Shown piece after piece: positions 8,529-19,599 of a DNA stretch of 64,000 nucleotides; position 1 is the first letter of the stretch; every line of letters begins with the position of its first letter. The notes below the pieces were generated by a model that saw only the letters and a program-made list of their open reading frames with translations, ran no database searches and was not told the DNA's origin. The stretch lies in the NCBI RefSeq assembly GCF_000725545.1, contig NZ_JNZP01000004.1, positions 190,414 through 254,413 on the forward strand. The letters run 5' to 3'. This DNA is from Streptomyces exfoliatus. GTDB lineage: Bacteria; Actinomycetota; Actinomycetes; Streptomycetales; Streptomycetaceae. The position numbers and the translations under genes are program-made.

Positions 8529-9410
8529 TCAGGCCTCGGGCGGGTTCGCCGGGGAGTACTCCGGGGGCGACCAGCGCAGGGGGCTGCCGGCCGGGGTCTC
8601 GACCGAGCGCTCGACGCGGAAGCGGGTGACGCGCTCTTCGGGGCCGTACTCCGTGTGCGCGAGGCCACTGAGCTGGAGGGTGGTTCCGGTCTCCCAGTCC
8701 ACGAAGAGCAGGCCCGCGCGGCCGTCCTCCTCCAGGTTCCCCAGGGTCAGGAACATCGCGTTGCCGGGGTAGTCGCGCCAGCTGAGTTCCCGGGGCCCGT
8801 CGACGCGGACGAAGCCGGGGTTGCCGCCGCGATGGCCGACGTCGACGCCGTCGGGGGCCGCGGTGGCCACGAAGAAGGTGTCCGCGGCCTGGACCTGGCG
8901 TACCTGGGCGGGGGTGAGCGCCTCACCGTGCTGGACGGTTCCGGTCCCGGGGCGGTCGGGATCGGAGCCGTACCACTCCCGTTTCTGGAGGTACTTCGGG
9001 CAGTTGGAGAAGACCTGCTCGGCCTCGATGACGAATCCGCGTGCGCTGGGGCGGGCGGTGCCGTTGAGGCGCATGCGGCGGCGGGTCCGGGGGTCGAGGG
9101 CGAGGGTGCCGACGGGCGTGCCCTCGGGGGTGATCGCGTCGGCCAGCGGGTCGCGGGCGGGGACACCGCCCGCGACGGAGACGGTGTGCGGGCCGGTCGC
9201 GCGGATGAAACCGGGTGTGCCGGTGAGCAGGCTCGACCAGACGCGGCCCGCCCCGTCCGCCGCGCCGATCATCAGCATCGGCTGGAGCTCCAGGAAGGCG
9301 GCGGCGATGGGGCGGATGCCGGGGGTGATGGAGCGGCCCACGTGCTGGGCGACCTCGCGGACGCCGACGCGGTCCTGTACGGCGCGGGAGCCTTGGGTGT
9401 ACGGGTCCAT
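8529..9410 (-). CDS. Pyridoxamine-5'-phosphate-oxidase-fold FMN-binding protein
   Basis: 293 aa. The C-terminal half (FFVATAAPDGVDVGHRGGNPGFV... DYPGNAMFLTLGNLEEDGRAGLLFVD) is the split-barrel PNPOx pattern of flavin oxidoreductases. The N-terminal half is a second, weaker repeat of the same fold (MLMIGAADGAGRVWSSLLTG), as in the long actinobacterial flavin-binding variants. I start it at the ATG at 9410, after GAGTGAGG, instead of the arginine-rich extension that reaches 9518. Substrate unknown. It probably heads the HPP-Nudix run, with a 69-bp gap. Confidence 0.8.
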   Translation of the reverse strand: MDPYTQGSRAVQDRVGVREVAQHVGRSITPGIRPIAAAFLELQPMLMIGAADGAGRVWSSLLTGTPGFIRATGPHTVSVAGGVPARDPLADAITPEGTPVGTLALDPRTRRRMRLNGTARPSARGFVIEAEQVFSNCPKYLQKREWYGSDPDRPGTGTVQHGEALTPAQVRQVQAADTFFVATAAPDGVDVGHRGGNPGFVRVDGPRELSWRDYPGNAMFLTLGNLEEDGRAGLLFVDWETGTTLQLSGLAHTEYGPEERVTRFRVERSVETPAGSPLRWSPPEYSPANPPEA

Positions 9411-9531
9411 GGCGGGCCTCACTCGGGTGCGGGTTGGTCGTGGTGCGGGTCGGGCCCTGGCGCGGGAGGCGCGTTTCGGTTGTGCCCACCCGTTCCGCCC
9501 TGCGGAACGATTGCCCACAACCTGGGTACCG

Positions 9532-9987
9532 CTAGAAGAAGCCGCAGGTCGGGGCCGATTCGCTCGGGGCTTCCGCGCCCTCCGCGCCCTTCGGGACCGA
9601 GATCTCCAGGCGGGTGCCGTCCGGGTCGTGGAAGAAGATGCCGCCGGAGGCCGCGCCTTCCCTGTGGGCCACGACGCCCTCGTACGCGAAGGAGGCGCCG
9701 CGGGCGGTGAGGGCGGCCTCGGCGGCGCGGACGTGGTCGAGGGACTCGGCCTCGAAGGCGAGGTGGTGGAGGCCGGCGCGGGTGGCGGCGTAGGTGTCGT
9801 CGGCCTGCTGCCAGAGGGTGAGGACCAGACGGCCGTGCTGGCCGAGGAAGGCGTAGCGGCTGTCCCCCTCCGCGCCCTCGCCGAGGGACTCGAAGCCGAG
9901 GACCTCTCCGTAGAAGGCGAGGGAGCGGTCCAGGTCGGTGACGTTGAGGCCGACGTGGTGGGTGGTGAGTGTGCCGATCGCGGTCAT
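9532..9987 (-). CDS. VOC (glyoxalase/dioxygenase) family protein
   Basis: 151 aa, one vicinal-oxygen-chelate domain with paired beta-alpha-beta modules: HHVGLNVTDLDRSLAFYGEVLGF at the start and LHHLAFE ... FFHDPDGTRLEISVP at the end. His10/His11, the His of LHHLAF and Glu of LEIS are the probable metal ligands. CCAGGGAGAG precedes the ATG. It is divergently arranged with the CGNR regulator across a palindromic site, so it is likely the main target of that regulator. Confidence 0.87.
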   Translation of the reverse strand: MTAIGTLTTHHVGLNVTDLDRSLAFYGEVLGFESLGEGAEGDSRYAFLGQHGRLVLTLWQQADDTYAATRAGLHHLAFEAESLDHVRAAEAALTARGASFAYEGVVAHREGAASGGIFFHDPDGTRLEISVPKGAEGAEAPSESAPTCGFF

Positions 9988-10026
9988 GGCGTAGCTCTCC
10001 CTGGGGGCGGCGGCCAGCCCCTCGGG

Positions 10027-10098
10027 CTAACCTCTTAATTCGACTTTAGAGGTTAGACATGAGAGGCGTCAACCGCTCACGTACTCTTGAGGGGTTAG
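10027..10098. promoter_or_regulatory. Palindromic operator between the VOC gene and the CGNR regulator
   Basis: CTAACCTCT (10027-10035) and AGAGGTTAG (10048-10056) form a perfect 9-bp inverted repeat with a 12-bp centre. A third half site, AGGGGTTAG (one mismatch), lies at 10090-10098, 42 bp from the second, in the leader of the CGNR gene. The AT-rich centre could hold a promoter element. The layout suggests regulation of both divergent genes by the CGNR protein. Confidence 0.65.
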
Positions 10099-10118
10099 TT
10101 CATCGAGGAGGTTCCGCC

Positions 10119-10661
10119 ATGACCGCCACCGACCCACGGCCGCTCACCGGCGAGCCCGTCTCGCTCGACCTCCTCAACACCCGCTGGAACGAGGACGGCG
10201 GCCGCCAGGACCTGCTCACCGACGTCGACGGCCTCGCCGTCTGGCTCTCGGCCAACGGCCTGCAGCGGCGGTTCACGGCCGACGCCACCACCCTGCGCCA
10301 CACCCTCGCCGCCCGGGACGCGCTCGCCGCGCTCGTCGACCACCCCGGCGACCCCGCCGCCACCGCCCGCGTCGACACGGTCCTCGACCACGGCCGCATC
10401 CGGGCCACGCTCACCGTGGAGGGACCCGGCGAACAGGTCGAGTTCGCCGACCCCGCCCGGGGCCCCGGCTGGACCGCCGCCCGCGACTACCTCGACCTGC
10501 TCCGCACCGCGCCCGACCGCATCAGGGCCTGCGCCCACGAGGCGTGCATCCTGCACTTCTTCGACACCTCGCGGAACGGCACCCGCCGCTGGTGCTCGAT
10601 GGCGGCCTGCGGCAACCGGGCCAAGGCCTCGCGCCACTACGCCCGCTCGAAGGACGCCTGA
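10119..10661 (+). CDS. ABATE/CGNR zinc-finger regulator
   Basis: 180 aa. The N-terminal ABATE domain begins with GEPVSLDLLNTRW, and the C-terminal zinc finger (CAHEACILHFFD... RRWCSMAACGNRAKASRHYAR) supplies four cysteines and the CGNR signature that names the family. These proteins are predicted DNA-binding stress-response regulators. The ATG follows CGAGGAG with good spacing. The gene is divergent from the VOC dehydratase-like gene and the shared intergenic palindrome is the likely operator. Confidence 0.88.
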   Translation: MTATDPRPLTGEPVSLDLLNTRWNEDGGRQDLLTDVDGLAVWLSANGLQRRFTADATTLRHTLAARDALAALVDHPGDPAATARVDTVLDHGRIRATLTVEGPGEQVEFADPARGPGWTAARDYLDLLRTAPDRIRACAHEACILHFFDTSRNGTRRWCSMAACGNRAKASRHYARSKDA

Positions 10662-10719
10662 AACCCTCCGGGCCCTCGAGCACCCCGTCCGATCGCCCCG
10701 TTTGAGGGTGATTAATCCC

Positions 10720-10758
10720 CGATGGCGCATCGTCCGCACTGGCGGATGTGCGCCATCG
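10720..10758 (+). repeat. Stem-loop in the subtilase leader region
   Basis: CGATGGCGCA (10720-10729) pairs with TGCGCCATCG (10749-10758), and an inner TCCGC/GCGGA (10733-10737/10742-10746) extends the stem past a small internal loop. It sits 59 bp after the CGNR stop and 110 bp before the protease start. It could terminate the CGNR transcript or be a regulatory palindrome; no T-run follows. Confidence 0.5.
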
Positions 10759-10867
10759 ACGCATTCCGCCACCCGGCAAGTCTCCACAAACCCCTGTCAC
10801 TTGCGAAAGGCTCAGCGGTCATCCGGTACCGAAATCCGGACCCTCTCTTTCACAACCAGGGATGTAC

Positions 10868-13800
10868 ATGACCCCCCAGAGCTCCATACCCGGGCGCTCG
10901 CCCTCCGGGAGACGTGCGGCCCGCATCGCGGCCGCCGCAGGACTTGTCGCCGCGCTCGTCGCGACAGGTGCCGCCCCGGTCCTGGCCATCGACGCTCCCG
11001 CCACCACTCCCCCGGTGAAGGCCACCGACGCCGCCGACAAGCTCGGCGCCACCGACGCGCAGCGCCTCACCGAGGCCGAGGCGAGCGGCGAGAAGAACGT
11101 CACGATCCTCGTCGCCACCGCCCCCGGCGCCACCGAGCAGGTCGCGGGCCAGCTCGACGCCGTCGCCGGCGCCTCGGTCGGCAAGCGGCAGGACGCGCTC
11201 GGCTACGTCCGCGCGACCCTGCCGACCGCCAAGGCCGACGCGGCCATCAAGGCAGCGGCGAAGCTCTCCTCCGTCCAGTCGATCGACCTCCAGGCCGAGA
11301 TCCCGCTGGACGACCCGACCCCGGACGCGGGCGCGACCACCGGCGCCGTCGAGGGCACGACCGTCACCACGACGTACCCTGCCCCGGGCAAGAACACCCC
11401 GGCGAAGAACCCGTACAACCCGTCCCACGAGACGGGTGCGGTCGACTTCGTCGAGGACCACCCCCGGGCCGACGGCCGCGGCGTGACCATCGGCATCCTC
11501 GACTCCGGCGTCGACCTGGGCCACCCGGCCCTGCAGAAGACCACCACCGGCGAGCGCAAGATCGTCGACTGGGTCACCGCCACCGACCCGCTGACCGAGG
11601 GCGACGCCACCTGGCGCGCCCAGATCACCCCGGTCACCGGCCCGGTCTTCACCGCTGCCACCCAGAGCTGGAAGGCGCCCGAGGGCTCCTACCAGTGGAG
11701 CCGCTTCAGCGAGTCGATCACCGCGGGCGGCGACCCGGCCGGTGACATCAACCGCGACGGCGACACCACCGACGTGTTCGGCATGCTGTACGACCCGGCC
11801 GCCGGCACCGTCCGCGTGGACGCCGACCAGAACAACGACTTCACGGACAACGCGCCGATGAAGCCGTACAAGGACGGGCACCAGGTCGGCTACTTCGGTA
11901 CCGACAACCCGGCCACCGAGGTCGCGGAGAAGACGCCGTTCGTCGTCGAGATCCGCAAGGACGTCGCGATGGACCCGCTCGGCGGCAGCTGGGTCGGCCA
12001 GAAGCGCGACTTCGTCAACATCGGCATCGTCGAGTCCTCCCACGGCACCCACGTCGCCGGCATCACCGCCGCCAACAGCCTGTTCGGCGGCCGGATGAAC
12101 GGCGCGGCGCCCGGCGCGAAGATCGTCTCCTCGCGCGCGTGCACCTGGACCGGCGGCTGCACCAACACCGCCCTCACCGAGGGCATGACGGACCTCGTCG
12201 TCAACCGCGGCGTCGACATCGTCAACATGTCGATCGGCGGCCTGCCCGCGCAGAACGACGGCGACAACGTCCGCGCCCGGCTCTACACCCGTCTGATCGA
12301 CCAGTACGGCGTGCAGCTGGTCATCTCGGCCGGCAACTCCGGCCCCGGCATCAACACGATCGGCGACCCCGGCCTGGCCGACAAGGTCGTCTCGGTCGGC
12401 GCGGCGATCTCCAAGTCGACCTGGGCCGCCAACTACGGCTCGGCCGTCACCAAGTCGTACGCCATGTTCCCCTTCTCCTCGCGCGGCCCGCGTGAGGACG
12501 GCGGCTTCACCCCGACCATCACCGGTCCGGGCTCGGCCGTGAACACCATCCCGACCTGGCAGGCCGGTTCCGGCGTCGCCGAGGCCGGCTACGCGCTGCC
12601 CGCCGGTTACGGCATGCTCAACGGCACCTCGATGTCCTCCCCGCAGGTCGCGGGCGCGAGCGCTCTGCTGCTCTCGGCCGCGAAGCAGAAGGGCCTGGAG
12701 CTCTCCCCGCTCACCCTGCGCACCGCACTCACCTCGACCGCCCGGCGGATCGACGGCGTCAAGGCGCACGAGCAGGGCTCGGGCCGCATCGACATCAACG
12801 AGGCCTGGGACTCCATCAAGGACGGCGCGACCGCCCACGACTACAAGGTCGAGGCCCCGGTCGACACCGCGATCTTCCCGGCCCCGCACACCGGCACCGG
12901 TGTGTACGACCGTGAGGGCGGCCTCAAGGTCGGCCAGAAGAAGGTCTACGACGTCACCGTCACGCGCACGAACGGCCCGGCCCGGGCCGTCGAGCACGAG
13001 CTCGACCTCAAGTACAACGACGGCACCTTCCGGATCCTCGGCGACGACGAGATCGACCTGCCGCTGAACAAGCCGGTCACCGTCAGGATCGAGGCCCGTC
13101 CGACCAGCGCCGGCGTGCACAGCGTGATCCTTGAGGCCGACGACGAGGACACCGAGGGCGTCGACAAGCAGATCCTCGCCACCTCGGTCGTCGCGAGCGA
13201 CCTGGTCGCCCCCGGCTACGGCTTCTCCGCCGCCGGCACCGTCCAGCGCAACAGCCACAAGTCGTACTTCGTGACCGTGCCGGAGGGCGCCAAGTCCCTC
13301 GAGGTCGCCCTCGGCGGCCTGAAGGCCAAGAGTCAGACCCGGTTCATCGCGATCCACCCGTACGGCGTGGCCATCGAGTCCACCGCGTCCACCGCGTGCT
13401 ACCCGCACTACAACCCGGCGAACACCTGCCGCCCGGACCTGCGGTCGTACGCCAACCCGACGCCGGGCGTCTGGGAGATCGAGGTCGAGTCGCGCCGCAC
13501 CTCGCCCGACCTGGACAACCCGTTCACCCTGGGCGTCTCCGTCCTCGGTGCCTCGTTCGACCCGGCCGTCCAGACCGTCGCCGAGGCGAAGGTCGGCACG
13601 CCGGCCCCCGTCGAGTGGACCGTCACCAACAAGTTCGCCGCGCTCGAGGGCAAGCTGAAGGGCGGCCCGCTGGGCTCGGCCAAGGTCGAGACCCCGACCA
13701 TCCAGCACCACGAGCAGCAGACGAAGACCGTCACCATCGGTGAGGGCGTCGAGCGCCTCGACATCGCGATCGGCAACACCTCCGACAAGGCCGCCGACCT

Positions 13801-14176
13801 CGACCTGACCGTCTCCTTCGGCGGCAAGCAGGTCGGCCAGTCGGCGGACGGCGACTCGGAGGAGTCCGTCTCCCTCGTGAAGCCGGCCGCGGGCACGTAC
13901 ACCGTCGTCATCGACGGCTACGCGGTCCACGCCGAGGGCGGCACGACCTTCGACTACAAGGACGTGTACTACTCCGCCGCGCTCGGCAGCGTCCAGGTCG
14001 ACAACGCCACGACCTACCCGCTGGCCAACGGCGCGAGCGCCAAGGTCACGGCCGAGGTCCTGGTCGCCGGGGCGGCTCCCGAGGGCCGCCAGTTCTTCGG
14101 CGAGGTCCAGCTGCTCAACACCCGCGGCACCGTCGCGGGCTCCGGCAGCGTCCTGATCGGCAGCGTCACCCCGTAA
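10868..14176 (+). CDS. Large secreted subtilisin-like serine protease (S8)
   Basis: 1102 aa. Twin-arginine-like/Sec signal (GRRAARIAAAAGLVAALVATG, cut near VLA-ID), a prodomain to about residue 190, then the S8 catalytic triad: Asp212 in IGILDSGVD, His392 in SHGTHVAG, Ser588 in GTSMSSPQVAG. Asp and His are separated by about 180 residues, much more than in subtilisin, so a sizeable insert with an acidic, calcium-binding-like stretch (DINRDGDTTD) is present. The final 450 residues are beta-rich, with PPC-like domains. Start: AGGGA lies 5 nt before the ATG at 10868; the ATG at 10862 overlaps that site. It is monocistronic with a terminator. Role: extracellular protein degradation. Confidence 0.92.
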   Translation: MTPQSSIPGRSPSGRRAARIAAAAGLVAALVATGAAPVLAIDAPATTPPVKATDAADKLGATDAQRLTEAEASGEKNVTILVATAPGATEQVAGQLDAVAGASVGKRQDALGYVRATLPTAKADAAIKAAAKLSSVQSIDLQAEIPLDDPTPDAGATTGAVEGTTVTTTYPAPGKNTPAKNPYNPSHETGAVDFVEDHPRADGRGVTIGILDSGVDLGHPALQKTTTGERKIVDWVTATDPLTEGDATWRAQITPVTGPVFTAATQSWKAPEGSYQWSRFSESITAGGDPAGDINRDGDTTDVFGMLYDPAAGTVRVDADQNNDFTDNAPMKPYKDGHQVGYFGTDNPATEVAEKTPFVVEIRKDVAMDPLGGSWVGQKRDFVNIGIVESSHGTHVAGITAANSLFGGRMNGAAPGAKIVSSRACTWTGGCTNTALTEGMTDLVVNRGVDIVNMSIGGLPAQNDGDNVRARLYTRLIDQYGVQLVISAGNSGPGINTIGDPGLADKVVSVGAAISKSTWAANYGSAVTKSYAMFPFSSRGPREDGGFTPTITGPGSAVNTIPTWQAGSGVAEAGYALPAGYGMLNGTSMSSPQVAGASALLLSAAKQKGLELSPLTLRTALTSTARRIDGVKAHEQGSGRIDINEAWDSIKDGATAHDYKVEAPVDTAIFPAPHTGTGVYDREGGLKVGQKKVYDVTVTRTNGPARAVEHELDLKYNDGTFRILGDDEIDLPLNKPVTVRIEARPTSAGVHSVILEADDEDTEGVDKQILATSVVASDLVAPGYGFSAAGTVQRNSHKSYFVTVPEGAKSLEVALGGLKAKSQTRFIAIHPYGVAIESTASTACYPHYNPANTCRPDLRSYANPTPGVWEIEVESRRTSPDLDNPFTLGVSVLGASFDPAVQTVAEAKVGTPAPVEWTVTNKFAALEGKLKGGPLGSAKVETPTIQHHEQQTKTVTIGEGVERLDIAIGNTSDKAADLDLTVSFGGKQVGQSADGDSEESVSLVKPAAGTYTVVIDGYAVHAEGGTTFDYKDVYYSAALGSVQVDNATTYPLANGASAKVTAEVLVAGAAPEGRQFFGEVQLLNTRGTVAGSGSVLIGSVTP

Positions 14177-14190
14177 CACCGCGAGACAGT

Positions 14191-14224
14191 GAGGGGCGGG
14201 CACCGGTTCCGGTGTCCGCCCCTC
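14191..14224 (+). terminator. Terminator of the subtilase gene
   Basis: A 16-bp stem (14191-14206 with 14209-14224, one G-U) on a minimal loop, 15 bp after the stop codon. Confidence 0.75.
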
Positions 14225-14291
14225 TTCCGTTCCTCCGCGTGCGCTCCTCCGCTTGCCGGTCAGCCGGGGGGCGTTCCTCCGCAGGTGACGG

Positions 14292-15040
14292 TCAGCCGGG
14301 GTGTGAGCAGTCGGCTCCGGCGGACCCGGGGAGCGCCTTCTCCACCCAGGCGCGTCCGTACTCCAGATCGTCACGCACCGCTCCGACGTCCTCGCCGGAG
14401 TCCCGGGGCGGAGGGTCCCCCTCCCGGTGGGTGATCGGGCGCTCTCCGGGGAACCGCGAGACGATGACGAGCACGCGCGTGCCCACCCGGAAGTAGGGGC
14501 CGCCCGGCTCCTCGGCGGGGACGTCCCCGGCCGTGAAGACGAGGCGGGGCTCCCCGGCCGCCGTCCCCGCCGCCTCGGCCTCGCCCTTGTACCTGCGCTC
14601 CACGCTCAGGGTGACGCGGAGCCCCCGGTCCCCGCCCAGCCGCTCGACCCGGGTCACCGTCCCCTCGGCGATGTCCGTGGCGCACGCGACCAGGCCCTCG
14701 GCGGTGAGCTTCGCGCTCTGCAACGCCCCGTCGGACTGCCCCTTGTGAGCCACGAGGTAGGCACCCCCGGTCCCCAGGACGGCCAGGACGGCCACCGCCG
14801 CGACCACGGCGAACGCCCGCCGAAGAGCGCGTCGCCGACGGGGGCGCGGCACCTCGGGCGGCGACCCCTCGGGGGCGGGCGCCGGTCCTGCCACCGCCGT
14901 GGCGATGAAGGCCAGCTGCTCCCGCAGGATCTCCACGTCGGCCAGCGCCGCCCGCACGTCGGGGTCCCCGTCGGCCCCCTCGGGCAGCCGCTCGCCGGAC
15001 AGCGCCAGCCGTACCGGGTCCCGCTCGTCCTTCTCCACCC

Positions 15041-15044
<4 letters not shown>
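14292..15044 (-). CDS. Single-pass membrane protein coupled to an ECF sigma factor (possible anti-sigma)
   Basis: 250 aa: about 75 cytoplasmic residues with an acidic helical start, a basic RPRRRRALRRA patch, one transmembrane helix (AFAVVAAVAVLAVLGTGGAYLV), and an outside domain of about 150 residues. Its GTG start overlaps the TGA of the sigma gene by 4 nt (GTGA), so the two are translationally coupled, the usual arrangement for an ECF sigma factor and its membrane partner. The zinc-binding HxxxCxxC motif of ZAS anti-sigma factors is absent. The outer domain (VACATDIAEGTVTRVERLGGD... VLVIVSRFPGERP) is not one I recognise. Anti-sigma function is inferred from context only. Confidence 0.65.
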
Positions 15045-16754
<1,710 letters not shown>

Positions 16755-16770
16755 CCCGGCCTGCATCAGC

Positions 16771-16804
16771 GAGGGGCGGCCACCCGGGTGGGTGGCCGCC
16801 CCTC
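16771..16804 (+). terminator. Terminator of asd
   Basis: Perfect 15-bp stem, 16771-16785 with 16790-16804, on a 4-nt loop, 16 bp after the stop. Confidence 0.8.
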
Positions 16805-16893
16805 CCGTGTTCGCCCTGGGAAATGTGTCGTGCGCCGGGGAAGGGCCCCGTGGAAGGATGGGCCAAACGTCACGAAACCGAGGAGATGACCGG

Positions 16894-19473
16894 GTGCCTG
16901 GCACGAACCTGACCCGTGAAGAGGCTCAGCAGCGGGCGGCGCTGCTGACCGTGGACGCGTACGAGGTCGAACTCGACCTCTCCGGTGCGCAGGAGGGCGG
17001 CACCTACCGGTCCGTCACCACCGTCCGCTTCGATTCCGCAGAGGCCGGTGCCTCGACGTTCATCGATCTCGTCGCGCCCGCCGTCCACGAGGTCGTCCTG
17101 AACGGCCGCGCGCTCGACGTCGCCGCCGTCTTCCGCGACTCGCGGATCGCCCTCGCCCACCTCGTCGCGGGCCGCAACGAGCTGAAGGTCGTCGCCGACT
17201 GCGCGTACACCAACACCGGTGAGGGCCTGCACCGCTTCGTCGACCCGGTCGACGACCAGGCCTATCTGTACACGCAGTTCGAGGTTCCGGACGCGCGTCG
17301 CGTCTTCGCCTCGTTCGAGCAGCCCGACCTGAAGGCGACCTTCCAGTTCACCGTGAAGGCTCCGAGCGGGTGGAAGGTCATCTCCAACTCGCCGACGCCG
17401 GAGACGCCGAAGGACGACGTGTGGGTGTTCGAGCCCACGCCCCGGATCTCCACGTACATCACCGCGCTCATCGTCGGCCCGTACCACTCGGTGCACTCGA
17501 CGTACGAGAAGGACGGGCAGAGCGTCCCGCTGGGCATCTACTGCCGTCCGTCGCTCGCCGAGTTCCTCGACGCCGACCACATCTTCGACGTCACGCGCCA
17601 GGGCTTCGACTGGTTCCAGGAGAAGTTCGCGTACGACTACCCGTTCGCGAAGTACGACCAGCTCTTCGTGCCCGAGTTCAACGCGGGCGCGATGGAGAAC
17701 GCGGGCGCGGTCACCATCCGCGACCAGTACGTCTTCCGCTCGAAGGTGACGGACGCGGCGTACGAGCGGCGCGCCGAGACGATCCTGCACGAGCTCGCCC
17801 ACATGTGGTTCGGCGACCTCGTCACCATGGAGTGGTGGAACGACCTGTGGCTGAACGAGTCGTTCGCCACCTTCACCTCGGTCGCCTGCCAGGCCTCGGT
17901 GGCCGGCACCCGCTGGCCGGGCGCCTGGACGACCTTCGCCAACGCGGAGAAGACCTGGGCCTACCGCCAGGACCAGCTGCCGTCGACGCACCCGATCATG
18001 GCGGAGATCAACGACCTGGAGGACGTGCTCGTCAACTTCGACGGGATCACGTACGCCAAGGGCGCGAGCGTCCTGAAGCAGCTCGTCGCCTACGTCGGCG
18101 AGGACGAGTTCTTCAAGGGCGTGCAGGCCTACTTCCAGGCGCACGCCTTCGGCAACACCCGCCTCTCCGACCTGCTCGGCGCCCTTGAGGAGACCTCGGG
18201 GCGCGACCTCAAGACCTGGTCGAAGGCGTGGCTGGAGACGGCCGGCATCAACATCCTCCGGCCGGAGATCGAGACCGACGAGAACGGTTTCATCACCTCC
18301 TTCGCCGTCCGGCAGGAGGCCCCGGCGCTGCCCGCCGGCGCCAAGGGCGAGGCCGTGCTGCGCCCGCACCGGATCGCGATCGGCTTCTACGAGCTGAACG
18401 AGACCGGCAAGCTGGTCCGCACCGAGCGCCTCGAACTCGACGTCGAGGCCGCCGGCCTGACCGCCGTGCCGCAGCTCGCGGGCAAGGCCCGCCCGGCCGT
18501 CGTCCTCCTCAACGACGACGACCTGTCGTACGCCAAGGTCCGCCTCGACGAGGTGTCCCTCACCAACGTCACCGCGCACCTCGGCGACTTCGCCGAGTCC
18601 CTGCCGCGCGCCCTGTGCTGGGCCTCCGCCTGGGACATGACCCGCGACGGCGAGCTGGCCACCCGTGACTACCTGGAGCTCGTGCTCTCCGGTGTCGCGA
18701 AGGAGTCCGACATCGGCGTGGTCCAGTCGCTCCAGGGCCAGGTCAAGGCGGCCCTCGACCTGTACGCGGCGCCGGAGTGGCGTGAGGCCGGGCTGACCCG
18801 CTGGACCGAGGCGACGCTCGCGCACCTCCAGGCGTCCGAGCCGGGCAGCGACCACCAGCTGGCGTGGGCGCGGGCCTTCGCCGCGACCGCCCGCACGCCG
18901 CAGCAGCTCGACCTGCTCGCCGCGCTCCTGGAGGGCCGCGAGTCGATCGAGGGTCTGGCCGTCGACACCGAGCTGCGCTGGGCGTTCGTCCAGCGGCTCG
19001 CGGCGACCGGTGTCTACGACGAGCCGGAGATCGCCGGCGAGCTGGAGCGCGACCGCACGGCGGCGGGCGAGCGGCACGCGGCGACCGCGCGCGCGGCCCG
19101 CCCGACGGAGGCGGCGAAGGCGGAGGCCTGGGCCTCGGTCGTCGAGGACGACAAGCTGGCGAACGCCGTGCAGGAGGCCGTCATCGGCGGCTTCGTCCAG
19201 ACCGACCAGCGTGAGCTGCTCGCCGCGTACACGGCGAAGTACTTCGCGTCGATCAAGGGCGTCTCGGAGACCCGCAGCCACGAGATGATCCAGCAGATCG
19301 TGGTCGGCCTCTACCCGACGCTCCAGGTCTCGCAGGAGACCCTGGACGCGACGGACGCGTGGATCGCCGAGCACGACCCGGTCCCGGCGCTGCGGCGCAT
19401 GGTGACGGAGTGCCGCGCGGGCGTCGAGCGCGCCCTCAGGGCACGTGCGGCGGACGCGGCCGCGGCGGTCTGA
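16894..19473 (+). CDS. pepN: Aminopeptidase N (M1 zinc metallopeptidase), copy 2
   Basis: 859 aa cytosolic M1 aminopeptidase, full length. GAMEN at 265-269, zinc ligands H299-E300-x-x-H303 and Glu322 in LWLNESFATF, and the complete C-terminal helical domain. GTG start follows CGAGGAG by 6-7 nt and matches the start chosen for copy 1. The body is clearly paralogous to the gene at 2299 (shared FEQPDLK, YDQ.FVPE, QLPSTHPI, TYAKGASVLKQLVAY) but differs in the metal-adjacent residues (ME-WW-N versus MV-WW-D), which could alter S1 preference. This version, with the standard MEWWNDLWLNESFA, is closer to the family consensus and may be the housekeeping enzyme. Confidence 0.93.
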   Translation: MPGTNLTREEAQQRAALLTVDAYEVELDLSGAQEGGTYRSVTTVRFDSAEAGASTFIDLVAPAVHEVVLNGRALDVAAVFRDSRIALAHLVAGRNELKVVADCAYTNTGEGLHRFVDPVDDQAYLYTQFEVPDARRVFASFEQPDLKATFQFTVKAPSGWKVISNSPTPETPKDDVWVFEPTPRISTYITALIVGPYHSVHSTYEKDGQSVPLGIYCRPSLAEFLDADHIFDVTRQGFDWFQEKFAYDYPFAKYDQLFVPEFNAGAMENAGAVTIRDQYVFRSKVTDAAYERRAETILHELAHMWFGDLVTMEWWNDLWLNESFATFTSVACQASVAGTRWPGAWTTFANAEKTWAYRQDQLPSTHPIMAEINDLEDVLVNFDGITYAKGASVLKQLVAYVGEDEFFKGVQAYFQAHAFGNTRLSDLLGALEETSGRDLKTWSKAWLETAGINILRPEIETDENGFITSFAVRQEAPALPAGAKGEAVLRPHRIAIGFYELNETGKLVRTERLELDVEAAGLTAVPQLAGKARPAVVLLNDDDLSYAKVRLDEVSLTNVTAHLGDFAESLPRALCWASAWDMTRDGELATRDYLELVLSGVAKESDIGVVQSLQGQVKAALDLYAAPEWREAGLTRWTEATLAHLQASEPGSDHQLAWARAFAATARTPQQLDLLAALLEGRESIEGLAVDTELRWAFVQRLAATGVYDEPEIAGELERDRTAAGERHAATARAARPTEAAKAEAWASVVEDDKLANAVQEAVIGGFVQTDQRELLAAYTAKYFASIKGVSETRSHEMIQQIVVGLYPTLQVSQETLDATDAWIAEHDPVPALRRMVTECRAGVERALRARAADAAAAV

Positions 19474-19491
19474 CACCGCTGATCCGGTACG

Positions 19492-19529
19492 GAGCAGGGG
19501 CGCCCTCCCCCCGGGGGGCGCCCCTGCTC
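19492..19529. terminator. Perfect 14-bp hairpin between pepN copy 2 and allantoicase
   Basis: 19492-19505 pairs with 19516-19529 around a 10-nt loop. The genes on both sides converge, so it may serve both. Confidence 0.75.
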
Positions 19530-19599
19530 GCGCTTGGAGTCCGCCCGGCGGGCGGGCGTCGGCGCGCTGCCGCTGCCGCCGGGCGGAGGTATTCGGGGG

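Noticed and set aside
10850..14374. 1174-codon minus-strand frame opposite the subtilase
   Set aside because: Val/Arg/Asp-rich nonsense composition; the plus-strand gene has a signal peptide and full catalytic triad.
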